Made by a program: the position numbers and the translations under genes. This document shows positions 25,942 through 34,600 of a stretch of DNA of 64,000 nt, piece after piece. This stretch comes from DASYLJ01 sp964404165 (GTDB lineage Bacteria > Desulfobacterota > Binatia > DP-6): NCBI GenBank assembly GCA_964404165.1, contig CAYOIZ010000021.1, positions 1 through 64,000 of the forward strand. The letters are read 5' to 3'. Under the pieces are notes generated by a model. That model ran no database searches, was not told the DNA's origin, and worked only from the letters and a program-made list of their open reading frames with translations. The stretch's first letter is position 1. Each line of letters opens with the position of its first letter.

Positions 25942-26417
25942 AGCGTTTCCGTGCGACTGCGCTCGCCGCCCTGGTCCTGTTCCCGATGCTCGCGCTCGCT
26001 CAGCCGGGGCCGCCCGGAGGCGACGACATGGACGGCGGCGGGGGACGTCCCGGTCGTCCCGCGTTCCTGCGCTATCTCTTCCGACCCGAAGTCGTGATGC
26101 GCAATCAGGAAGCGATCGGACTGACGCCCGCGCAGCGCGACACGATCAGCGCCGCCATGACCAAGGCGCAGCAGAAGCTCCTGTCGCTGCGCTGGGAGAT
26201 CGAGGCCAAGGGCGAGGCCGCCGCGCCCCTGTTCGCCGCCGAGAAGATCGATCCCGGCCCTGCGCTGGCGGCGGCGGGGCAGCTCATGACCCTCGAGGAG
26301 CAGGTGAAGCGCGAGCACCTGACGCTGCTCATCGCCGTCAAGAACGCCCTCACCGCCGAGCAGCAGACGAAGCTGCGCGAGCTCGAGCCCGACCCCTGGA
26401 AGCGCCGTCGTCCGTAG
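25938..26417 (+). CDS. Spy/CpxP-like periplasmic protein
   Basis: ATG 25938 overlaps the anti-sigma stop. The 159-residue protein has a signal peptide ('ATALAALVLFPMLALA'), a Gly/Asp-rich segment, and the helical domain of the heavy-metal-resistance/Spy superfamily: 'EAIGLTPAQRDTISAAMTKA', 'AEKIDPGPALAAAGQLMTLE', and 'LIAVKNALTAEQQTKLRELE' with the LTxxQ-like motif twice. Such proteins act as periplasmic chaperones or metal sensors and are often the target gene of the adjacent sigma/anti-sigma pair. I infer that this operon responds to envelope stress. Confidence 0.8.
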   Translation: MKRFRATALAALVLFPMLALAQPGPPGGDDMDGGGGRPGRPAFLRYLFRPEVVMRNQEAIGLTPAQRDTISAAMTKAQQKLLSLRWEIEAKGEAAAPLFAAEKIDPGPALAAAGQLMTLEEQVKREHLTLLIAVKNALTAEQQTKLRELEPDPWKRRRP

Positions 26418-26487
26418 CGTCGTCATGTCCGTTGACGGGTAGACGGGGCGCCGCCGCCCATGGTACCGCCCCCGCTGAGGGGGATCC

Positions 26488-28878
26488 ATGGGAAGATCGT
26501 CGCTGTTCGCCACGCTGGTGGCTCTCGTATTGCCGGCCATGGCCGCCGCCCAGCTCCAGGTGGTGGCCACCGTGCCGCAACTGAACGCCATAGCACCCGC
26601 CGTCACGCCCATCGTCGTGACGTTCGACCGCGCGCTCGCCACCAGCAGCGTCACCATCGACACGTTCCGCGTCTTCGGCCGCTACAGCGGCGCGGTGCGC
26701 GGCACGTGGACGTTCTCGAACGGCGACAAGACCGCGACGCTCACGCCGAACGAGCCCTTCTCGGCCGGCGAGATGGTGTTCGTGAACCTCTCGCACGATC
26801 TCACCGCCGCCGACACGACGACGCTCCGCGCGGCGGGCTGGGCCTGGCAGTTCGAGATCGCCACCGTGCCGAGCGCCGCGACGTTCCACGAGACGCAGCA
26901 GTTCTCGAACCGCACCGCCGGCAACCAGACCCGCATCTACGGCGCCGCCGCCAGCGACTTCGACGACGACGGCTATCTCGACCTGGCCACCGTCAACGAG
27001 GTCAGCGCCGACGTGCGCGTCTTCCTGAACCACGCCGACGGCAGCAACCAGTTCGGCCCGATGCGCCCGCCGCAGGAGATCGGCGTCGAGGCCAGCCCGA
27101 ACGAGACCGCCGACTTCGACAACGACGGCAAGACCGACATGTGCGTCGCCGCCGCCACCAGCGGCACGGTGTCGATCCTCCTCGGCGCCGGCACCGGCTC
27201 GTTCTCGTCCGCCACCGACATCACCGTCGGCTCGGAGCCGCACGGCATCTGGCCGCTCGACGTGGACGGCGACGGCGATCTCGACGTCGTCAACTGCAAC
27301 GTCGGCTCGAACAACCTCTCGCTCCTGCTCAACAACGGCAGCGGCGTCTTCGGCGCGCCGTCGTTCTTCGAGGGCGGCGTCAACGGCGAGTACGGTCTCT
27401 ACGCCGCCGACATGAACGCCGACGGCATCACCGACCTCGTCGTCGCCGGCCGCAACGGCTCCGAGATCAACACCATGCTCGGCAACGGCAACGGCACCTT
27501 CACCGCGTCCGGCGCGGCGCAGCCGACGGGCGGCAACACCTGGGTCGTCGTCCTCGGCGACGTCGACGGCGACGGCAACCTCGACGCCGCCACCGCCAAC
27601 AACGGCTCCGGCACGGTCAGCGTGCTGAAGGGCCTCGGCAACGGCCGTTTCGGCGCGCCGTCGACGATCAACATCGGCGCGCACACCCCGGCCGTCGATC
27701 TCGGCGACCTCGACGGCGACGGCGATCCGGACATGGTGGTGTCGAGCTACGGCGGCGGCTTCTGGCGCTGGTTCCGTAACGACGGCACCGGCGCGTTCAC
27801 CTTCGTCGAGGAGTTCGACGCGGTGTCGAACCCGTCGTGCGCCGTCCTGTTCGACGCCGACAACGACGGCGACCTCGACCTGGCACTCAGCGACGAGATC
27901 GCGGACGTGGTCACGATCCTCGAGAACGAGAACGGCGGACCGGCGTCGGCCTGCACGCCCACGCCGTCGTCGTGCCTGGCGCCGATCCAGGCGAAGAAGT
28001 CGTCCATCCAGCTGAAGAACAAGACGCCCGACACCGGCGACGGCCTGACCTGGAAGTGGACGAAGGGTGCGGTGACGGCCAAGGCCGACTTCGGCAACCC
28101 GGTCGCCACCGACTCGTACGCGCTCTGCCTCTACGAGAACGGCGCGCTGGTGCAGGGCTGGGACATGCCGGCGGGACAGATGTGCGGCACCAAGCCGTGC
28201 TGGCGCGACATCGGCAAGGGCTTCTCTTACTCCGACAAGGACCTCACGCCCGACGGCATCCAGTCGCTCAAGATGACCGAGGGGCTGCTGGCCGGGAAGG
28301 CGAAGATCACGCTCAAGGGCAAGGGCAGCCGCCTCGGGCTGGCGGGCCTCGACGGGCTCACGGGCGTGCTCGACGTGCAGCTCCAGAAGTCGTCGGGCGG
28401 CGTCTGCTGGGGCGCCACCTTCAGCCCGCCGTTCCAGAAGCAGGACGCGTCGCAGCTGAAGGCCGTCTCCGACGCCGCGGTGGTGACGACGACCACCACG
28501 TCGTCGACGACCACCACGACGCTCGCTGCGTCGTTCTTCGTGCTGCACGCCAACACCATCGGGACCACCTGCGGCGGCTGCCACGGCGCCTCCGGCTTCG
28601 GCGGCCTGAGCGGCCTCGACGAGTGTCACGCCGCGTACGCGGCACTGGTGAGCGTCGCCAGCACCGAGAACCCGACCATGTTCCGCGTCACGCCGGGCAG
28701 CCCGACGACGAGCTGGATCATGCACAAGCTCGACAACACGCACACCGCGTTCTCCGCCCAGTGCGTGGGAGGATTCTGCGGGTCGTCGATGCCGCTCGGC
28801 AGTCCGCTGCTGCCCATCGCGTTCCGCGATGCGCTCCGCCAGTGGATCACGGACGGCGCCGTGAACGACTGCTGGTAG
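26488..28878 (+). CDS. Secreted beta-propeller protein fused to a C-terminal c-type cytochrome domain
   Basis: The 796-residue protein starts after a GAGGGGG ribosome-binding site and has a signal peptide (to about residue 21). Order: an SbsA Ig-like/Big_5 domain (25-130); FG-GAP/VCBS repeats with 'DVDGDGDLDVV'-type loops (140-490); the unrecognised domain shared with the protein at 14598 (500-662); a short Thr-rich linker ('TTTTTSSTTTTTLAA'); and a haem domain with Cys695-Gly-Gly-Cys698-His699. Met768 ('SSMPLGSP') is a candidate sixth haem ligand. Two further cysteines ('CVGGFCG') may form a disulfide. A single covalent haem is predicted, probably for electron transfer outside the inner membrane. 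This mix of modules in one chain is unusual. Confidence 0.8.
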   Translation: MGRSSLFATLVALVLPAMAAAQLQVVATVPQLNAIAPAVTPIVVTFDRALATSSVTIDTFRVFGRYSGAVRGTWTFSNGDKTATLTPNEPFSAGEMVFVNLSHDLTAADTTTLRAAGWAWQFEIATVPSAATFHETQQFSNRTAGNQTRIYGAAASDFDDDGYLDLATVNEVSADVRVFLNHADGSNQFGPMRPPQEIGVEASPNETADFDNDGKTDMCVAAATSGTVSILLGAGTGSFSSATDITVGSEPHGIWPLDVDGDGDLDVVNCNVGSNNLSLLLNNGSGVFGAPSFFEGGVNGEYGLYAADMNADGITDLVVAGRNGSEINTMLGNGNGTFTASGAAQPTGGNTWVVVLGDVDGDGNLDAATANNGSGTVSVLKGLGNGRFGAPSTINIGAHTPAVDLGDLDGDGDPDMVVSSYGGGFWRWFRNDGTGAFTFVEEFDAVSNPSCAVLFDADNDGDLDLALSDEIADVVTILENENGGPASACTPTPSSCLAPIQAKKSSIQLKNKTPDTGDGLTWKWTKGAVTAKADFGNPVATDSYALCLYENGALVQGWDMPAGQMCGTKPCWRDIGKGFSYSDKDLTPDGIQSLKMTEGLLAGKAKITLKGKGSRLGLAGLDGLTGVLDVQLQKSSGGVCWGATFSPPFQKQDASQLKAVSDAAVVTTTTTSSTTTTTLAASFFVLHANTIGTTCGGCHGASGFGGLSGLDECHAAYAALVSVASTENPTMFRVTPGSPTTSWIMHKLDNTHTAFSAQCVGGFCGSSMPLGSPLLPIAFRDALRQWITDGAVNDCW

Positions 28879-28882
28879 CCCG

Positions 28883-30067
28883 GTGACGGCCCTTCCCTAC
28901 CGGCCGTTCGACGCCGACAACCACTACTACGAGGCGCTCGACGCGTTCACGCGCCATCTCGACCCACGGCTCGGTCCGCGCACCGTGCAGTGGGCCGAGA
29001 TCAACGGCCGCCGCTACCACGTGGTGGGCGGTCGCGTCAGTCGCGCGGTGGTGAACCCCACGTTCAACCCCGTCGCCAAGGCGGGGGCGCTGCACGCCTA
29101 CTTCCGCGGCAATCCCGACGGGCGCTCGCCGCTCGAGTTCCTGCGCGATCGCGAGCCCATCCGTCCCGAGTACCGCGATCGCGACGCGCGGCTGCGCGTC
29201 CTCGACGAGCACGGGCTCGAAGCCGTGTGGCTCTTCCCCACCCTGGGCATGCTCTACGAGGAGCTGCTGAAGCGCGATCCCGAAGCGGTGACGATCACGT
29301 TCACCGCCTTCAACCGCTGGCTCGAGGAGGATTGGGGCTTCGCCTACCAGCAGCGCATCTTCGCGGCGCCGTACCTCTCGCTCGCGGACGTCGACTGGGC
29401 GGTGCGCGAGCTCGAGTGGGCGCTGGCACGCGGCGCGCGCGTCATCTGCATCCGGCCGGCGGCGGCGTGGACGGCGAGCGGCCCGTGCTCGCCCGCCGAT
29501 GCGCGGTTCGATCCGTTCTGGGCCCGCGTCGCCGAGGCCGGCGTCACGGTCGTGGCCCACGCCGGCGACAGCGGCTACTCCGCCGAGGGCTACGCGCGCG
29601 AAGGCTTCGGCGCCTCGTTCGACGACTTCATGGGACCGAACGTCAAGCTGTTCCACATCGAGCGCGCCATCCACGACTTCCTCGCCACGCTGTCGTTCGA
29701 CAAGCTGTACGAGCGCCACCCCGGGCTCCGCATCGCGTCGGTCGAGAACGGCTCGGAGTTCCTCGGCGACCTCTTCCGCAAGCTGCGCTCGGTGGCGAAG
29801 AAGTACGTCGGCTGGTTCGGCGACGATCCGGTCGAGCTGTTCCGTCGCCACGTCTGGGTGAACCCGTTCTGGGAGGACGACGTGCGCGAGGTGGTGGCGT
29901 ACATGGGCGCCGATCGCGTCATCTTCGGCTCCGACTGGCCGCACATCGAGGGCATGCCGCGTCCGCTCGACTACGTCGCGGAGCTCGCGGACTTCGACGA
30001 GGCGGCGCAGCTGCGCATCCTGCGCGACAACGCGCGCGAGCTGACGGCGCCCGGCATCCTCAAGTAG
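28883..30067 (+). CDS. Amidohydrolase-2 family metal-dependent hydrolase
   Basis: Four bases after the previous stop, GTG 28883 opens a 394-residue TIM-barrel protein of the amidohydrolase_2 (PF04909) family. It has 'PFDADNHYYEALDAF' with the first metal site as D-x-D-x-H, a 'WLFPTLGMLYEELL' segment, 'VVAHAGDSGYSAEGY', and the terminal 'IFGSDWPHIEGMPRPLDYVA' with the catalytic Asp. Members hydrolyse or decarboxylate aromatic and heterocyclic acids, and uncultured Binatota carry many paralogues. The substrate cannot be read. Ordinary size, no signal peptide. Confidence 0.85.
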   Translation: MTALPYRPFDADNHYYEALDAFTRHLDPRLGPRTVQWAEINGRRYHVVGGRVSRAVVNPTFNPVAKAGALHAYFRGNPDGRSPLEFLRDREPIRPEYRDRDARLRVLDEHGLEAVWLFPTLGMLYEELLKRDPEAVTITFTAFNRWLEEDWGFAYQQRIFAAPYLSLADVDWAVRELEWALARGARVICIRPAAAWTASGPCSPADARFDPFWARVAEAGVTVVAHAGDSGYSAEGYAREGFGASFDDFMGPNVKLFHIERAIHDFLATLSFDKLYERHPGLRIASVENGSEFLGDLFRKLRSVAKKYVGWFGDDPVELFRRHVWVNPFWEDDVREVVAYMGADRVIFGSDWPHIEGMPRPLDYVAELADFDEAAQLRILRDNARELTAPGILK

Positions 30068-30085
30068 GAGCCCGCGGCCGTCGGC

Positions 30086-30246
30086 ACCCGCGACGCGTCC
30101 GCGAACGTGGCCGGGGTCACGGCGTCCGCCCGGCAGACGGGGCAGTCGGCCGCCGAGCTGCTCGCAGCCGCCACCGATCTGGCACGACTTGCCGAATCCC
30201 TGCGCGCGGACGTGACGGATTTCTGCGCGGCATCCGCGACCGCTGA
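30086..30246 (+). pseudogene. Relic of a methyl-accepting chemotaxis protein C-terminus
   Basis: Directly after the amidohydrolase stop, the same frame reads 'RDASANVAGVTASARQTGQS', then 'AAELLAAATDLARLAESLRA', 'DVTDFCAASATA'. This matches the extreme C-terminal helix of many alphaproteobacterial-type MCP signalling domains, where 'NIAGVT...ETG.AA..VL.AA.EL..Q.E.LR.EVD.FL' precedes the end. There is no start codon, the upstream part of the receptor is absent and the fragment is only about 54 codons. I read it as a pseudogene left after deletion. It occupies most of the 199-base gap between the amidohydrolase and the barrel-protein gene. Confidence 0.6.
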
Positions 30247-30266
30247 GGACGATCTTCGGCGGCCCC

Positions 30267-31238
30267 TCAGTCGATCCAGACCGTCACGTCGGACGTCACA
30301 CGCCAGCCGAAGATGTCCTTGCGTTCCGTGACGGGTGTCTCCCAGGTCGCGCCGAGATCGACGCCGCCACGGCGACCGAACATGTCGAGATCGTCGGCGA
30401 CGCGCCAACGCATGCCGGCCGCGGCGGTGACCACGCCGGTCCCGCCCGCCTGCGAAGCGCCCAGGTCGAAGAAATCGAACCCCTCCTGGTCGAGGGCGAC
30501 TCGATCGCCACCCTGGATGCACTGGACCCAGTTGAGCTCGAGGGTGGGATACGCCGAGCCCAGACCCCACGACGCGGGTCCGAACGGCAACCGGTAGTCG
30601 GTATGGAGCGAGACGTCGAAGAACGAGGAGTCGACGTCGGACGGCGGCAATCGGAAGCCCGTGTAGCCGATCAGGTGGAGATCGCCGACGCCCCAGAGTC
30701 CTGACAGGAACGGGTTCAGGATGCCGTAGCCACGGTCGCCCAGGGCGTCGTTGATGAACACCTTGCCCTGCAGCGCCTGGGCGTCGCCGCTCGGAATCTC
30801 GTAGCGCAGACCCGCGGTCGCCATCGTGCGCGTGTCCTCGTCCTTCCAGAAGGCGTACTTCGCACCGAGGGCGATGTTGGCGAAGCCGTCGTTGTGCTCG
30901 ATCACGCTCGGGATCTGGTGGTCGGGACGCACCCAGACGTAGCCGTCCTTGGTGGCGATCAGCGAGAACCGATCGGTCAGGGCCACGCGCAGCTGCAGCG
31001 CGACGACGTCGGCGGTTCCACCGCCCAGACCGACGGCGGACGCAAAGCCGGGGTCGATCGAGTGGTGCGCATAGATGAGGCGGACGTCGCTCCGCGAGCG
31101 CGGGTCTTCGAAGTTCACCGGATTGCTGATCGGCGAGATGAAGTCGCCGAAGGCATCGTCGGCGGCGCGCACTGCGCCCGGCGCCAGGCAAAGTGCAGCG
31201 ATGGCCGCCGCGATGGCTCGCGGAGTTCTGATCGTCAT
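30267..31238 (-). CDS. Putative outer-membrane beta-barrel protein
   Basis: ATG 31238, with a GGGAGGGG ribosome-binding site, gives 323 residues with a signal peptide ('AIAAAIAALCLAPGAVRA'). The mature part alternates polar and hydrophobic residues in about twelve short stretches ('FSLIATKDGYVWVRPD', 'YGILNPFLSGLWGVGDLHL', 'FFDVSLHTDYRLPFGP'), as expected of a transmembrane beta barrel. It ends in 'VTVWID' rather than a terminal Phe. It resembles uncharacterised transporter-like barrels of deltaproteobacterial lineages. Two perfect inverted repeats lie in the region between it and the divergent subtilase gene. Confidence 0.6.
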   Translation of the reverse strand: MTIRTPRAIAAAIAALCLAPGAVRAADDAFGDFISPISNPVNFEDPRSRSDVRLIYAHHSIDPGFASAVGLGGGTADVVALQLRVALTDRFSLIATKDGYVWVRPDHQIPSVIEHNDGFANIALGAKYAFWKDEDTRTMATAGLRYEIPSGDAQALQGKVFINDALGDRGYGILNPFLSGLWGVGDLHLIGYTGFRLPPSDVDSSFFDVSLHTDYRLPFGPASWGLGSAYPTLELNWVQCIQGGDRVALDQEGFDFFDLGASQAGGTGVVTAAAGMRWRVADDLDMFGRRGGVDLGATWETPVTERKDIFGWRVTSDVTVWID

Positions 31239-31677
31239 CGGTCCCCTCCCTCGTGAAGCATGAACGGGGACACGCGGTCCCCACGGTGGAGGGGTGATCG
31301 CAAGAGACGTACCGCACGCGGTACCGCGTGGATCGGTGCGGAGTTCCCGCCGCCAGGATGCATCGGCGGGGTGCGCTCTCACCAGTGGCAAGGCCCGATG
31401 TTCCAGCTCGATGACGCTCTCGCTGCGGATTCCCACCCCCGACATGGGCGGCGACGGAATTTCCCACAAACGCGGCGCCGCAGCGCAAATACCCCGCGCT
31501 CCCGAGACGCCGCAGGCGGTATCGCGCTTGCAGCCTGAAGAGATCGGCGCGGCCACCGCGACGCGCGTCGCCGTTCACGGCGAGTCCCCGGGCGAGACCT
31601 CCCACAGCACGCACACGACAGATGAGTGAGCCAATGACGACGATGGCCGAAGACACGGCAGCGATGCCGGAACGCCC
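31239..31677. other. 439-base divergent intergenic region
   Basis: This region separates the barrel-protein gene (minus) from the subtilase gene (plus). I see no convincing gene in it. It holds a GGGGAC-ACGCG-GTCCCC hairpin (31266-31282), which would fall in the barrel gene's leader, and a perfect 16-bp palindrome (31315-31330). The stretch 31440-31500 is slightly less G+C-rich and could hold promoters, but I cannot assign -35/-10 boxes with confidence. Confidence 0.6.
31315..31330. promoter_or_regulatory. 16-bp perfect palindrome, candidate operator
   Basis: CACGCGGTACCGCGTG is fully self-complementary over 16 bases. It lies 77 bases upstream of the barrel-protein start and about 350 bases upstream of the subtilase start, in the only long intergenic region of the window. 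A dimeric repressor or activator site is the simplest reading. No matching second copy was noticed elsewhere in the window. Confidence 0.4.
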
Positions 31678-34600
31678 GTGACCATGCCGGTCACGGCGAG
31701 TCGGTGCTGGTCGGCGGCGATCGTGCTGCTGTGGGCTTCGGCGGTGTTGGCCGCGGTCGTGCCAACGGCCGGCAGGGTGTCGGTCGACGCGCAGGGACGG
31801 CCACGTGCCGACGGTGCGCCACGACCAGAGCTCCCACGCCAGATGATCGTGAAGCTCCGGCCCGGGATCACGACGTGCCTCGCGTGCCAGCTGGCGCGCG
31901 GCGCGCGGCTGGGAACGATCGCACCCGGCAGTCGGCTCGACGACCTGCTGGCGGCACACGGCATCCGGAGCGCGCGCGCGCTCCGGCGTCATGTACCAGC
32001 GGGTGCGCCGGGCGCGGCGCGCGGCCGCTTCCCGCTCCGCGCAGGACGCGGCGCTCCGGCTGCCGACCCGCCGACGTTCGAGCGCACGTGGGTGCTGAGT
32101 GTCCCGGACGGCGCCGACCTGGACGCCGTGGCGCGCGAGCTCACGGCCGATCCGGCGATCGAGTACGCCGAGCCCGACCGCGCCCGTCAGGTCACGCTGG
32201 TGCCGAACGATCCGTACTTCGCCTCGTCGGACTCCTGGGGGCAGCACTTCGACGACCTGTGGGGCGTGAAGCGCATCGGCGCGCCGGCCGCGTGGGACGT
32301 CACCCGCGGCGCCGGCGTCCTGGTCGCGATCATCGACACCGGCATCGACGTCGGCCACCCGGATCTCGCCGCCAACGTCTGGACCAATCCGGACGAGATC
32401 GCGGGCAACGGCGTCGACGACGACGGCAACGGCTTCGTCGACGACGTCCACGGCTGGGACTTCGCCGACGACGACGCGGATCCACACGACGACTTCCTGC
32501 ACGGGACGCACGTCGCCGGGACGGTGGCAGCGGTCGGTGACAACGGGATGGGCATCGTCGGGGTCGCGTTCGAGAGCCGCCTCATGGCGGTGCGCGGCCT
32601 CGGCACGTACGGGGCCGGATCGACCAGCGATCTGGCCGAAGCCATCCTCTACGCCGTCGACAACGGCGCCGACGTCATCAACGCCAGCTGGGGTGGCCCG
32701 GGCAGCTCGCAGACGTTCGCCGACGTCCTCGCGGCGGCACACGCGGCCGGCGTCGTCTTCGTCGCCGCCGCCGGCAACGTCAATTCCGATGCGGCGGACT
32801 TCTTTCCGGCGGGCGATCCCAACGTCGTGGCGGTGGCCGCGTTCACGTACGCGGACCGGCGCGCCAACTTCTCCAACTTCGGCCTCACGCTGGACGTCGG
32901 CGCGCCGGGCGGCGGCGACGATCCACCACCCAACAAGTACTCCTCGCTGAGCATCCTCTCCACGCTCGCGAACGGGCTCGCCCCGCTGAACGTGCCCCCC
33001 ACGACGCTCGTACTGCAGAACGGCGGCGGCTCGTACGTTCGCCTCGCCGGAACCAGCATGGCCGCGCCCCACGTGACCGGAACGGTCGCGTTGATCCTGG
33101 CGGCCAACCCCGGCCTGAGCGTCGAGCAGGTGCGGCAGGTGCTGCGGACCACCGCCGACGACCGGCCACCCGCCGGCGTGGACGCGGACAGCGGCTACGG
33201 ACTGGTGAACGCGGCGGCGGCGGTGGTCGCGCCCACCCCACTCGAGGCCCATCTGACCGCGCCGGGCGGCGATCTGCTCGCGCCGACCGACGTCGAGATC
33301 ACGGGCACGGCGCAGGGGCCGGGCTTCGTGTCGTACACACTCGACGTCCGCCCCGCCGGCACGCCCGGCGGCTGGGTGCCGATCGCCGGGCCGGTGGCCG
33401 CGCCGGTGGCCGACGGTCTGCTCGCCACCATGGATGCGCGCCCACTCGGTGACGGCGACCACGTCCTGCGGCTGCGCGTCACGGGGACGACCGGCGTGTT
33501 CGAGGACGTGATGCCGATCACGATCCGCAACGTGCAGATCGAGACGCCAGAACGGCTGGCCGCGCTTCGTCCCGACGGACCCATCGAGATCCGGGGTACG
33601 GCGGCCGGCGGCGGCTTCGTCGGGTACACGGTCGAGGTCCGACGCCCGGCGCTGGACGGGCTCGCCTGGCGGAGTGAGGGCGTCACGCTCGCCGTGCCGC
33701 ACGGAACGCAGGTTCGCCATGGGCTCCTCGCCACGCTCGACGTCTCGGGCCTCACGGAGGGCGACCGGTTCGACTTCCGGCTGTCCGTCACCAGTGCCAC
33801 TGGCACGAGGGAGGCCCTGCGCCGCGGCGTCGTCATCGACCCCACGCTGCGCGCCGGGTGGCCGCGGCAGATCGTCTCGGGCAGCGATCGCGAATACCTC
33901 ACCGTCGCCGACCTCGATGGCCTGGGGACGCAGTCCGTCCTGGTGGGATCGGGCCACGACGTCATCGTCTTCGAGCACGACGGCAGCATCCGTCCGGGCT
34001 GGCCGCAGTCGGTCGTGGTCGGCGATCCGCTGGTCGGGACGCGCGGCGCACCGCTGGTGGCCGACGTCCTCGGCGACGCGCGGCCGGAGATCATCGCCAC
34101 CAACGGCACGCATCTGCTGGTGTGGTCGGCGGACGGCGTGCTTCAGCCGCCGTTCCCGATCGCCGTCCCCGTGCTCGAGTCGAGCGGCAACGAATGGATC
34201 ACGGCCGGGGACGTCGACGGCGACGGCAAGGACGACATCGTCTGCTCCGGGTCCCTCGGCCTCGACGTGATCCGTGGCGACGGCATGCCCGCCCCGGGGT
34301 GGAGCTCGACGGCACCCTTCAACAGCATGGCCGCGATCGGCGACGTGCTGGGTGACCCGCGCGCCGAGGTCGCCGTGTGGCGTGCGCGCAATGACGGCGC
34401 CGTCCTGCGCGGGCAGGGTCGCGTCAGCCTGTCCGCGGCCGGCGCTGCGATCGCGTCGCGCGTCGCGAAGGGCGCGCTCTTCACCCGGGTCGGTCTGGCC
34501 GACATGGACGGCGACGGTCGTCAGGACATGGTCGTCCTGGCGAGCAAGCCCAGCGCGCAGATCGGCAAGCCGAGGGTGTCGGCGACCAGCGCGTCCGGGC

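Noticed and set aside
30107..30331. Independent small gene starting at GTG 30107
   Set aside because: It reads as the tail of a chemotaxis receptor without its upstream part; the final codons run into the neighbouring gene in a meaningless frame.
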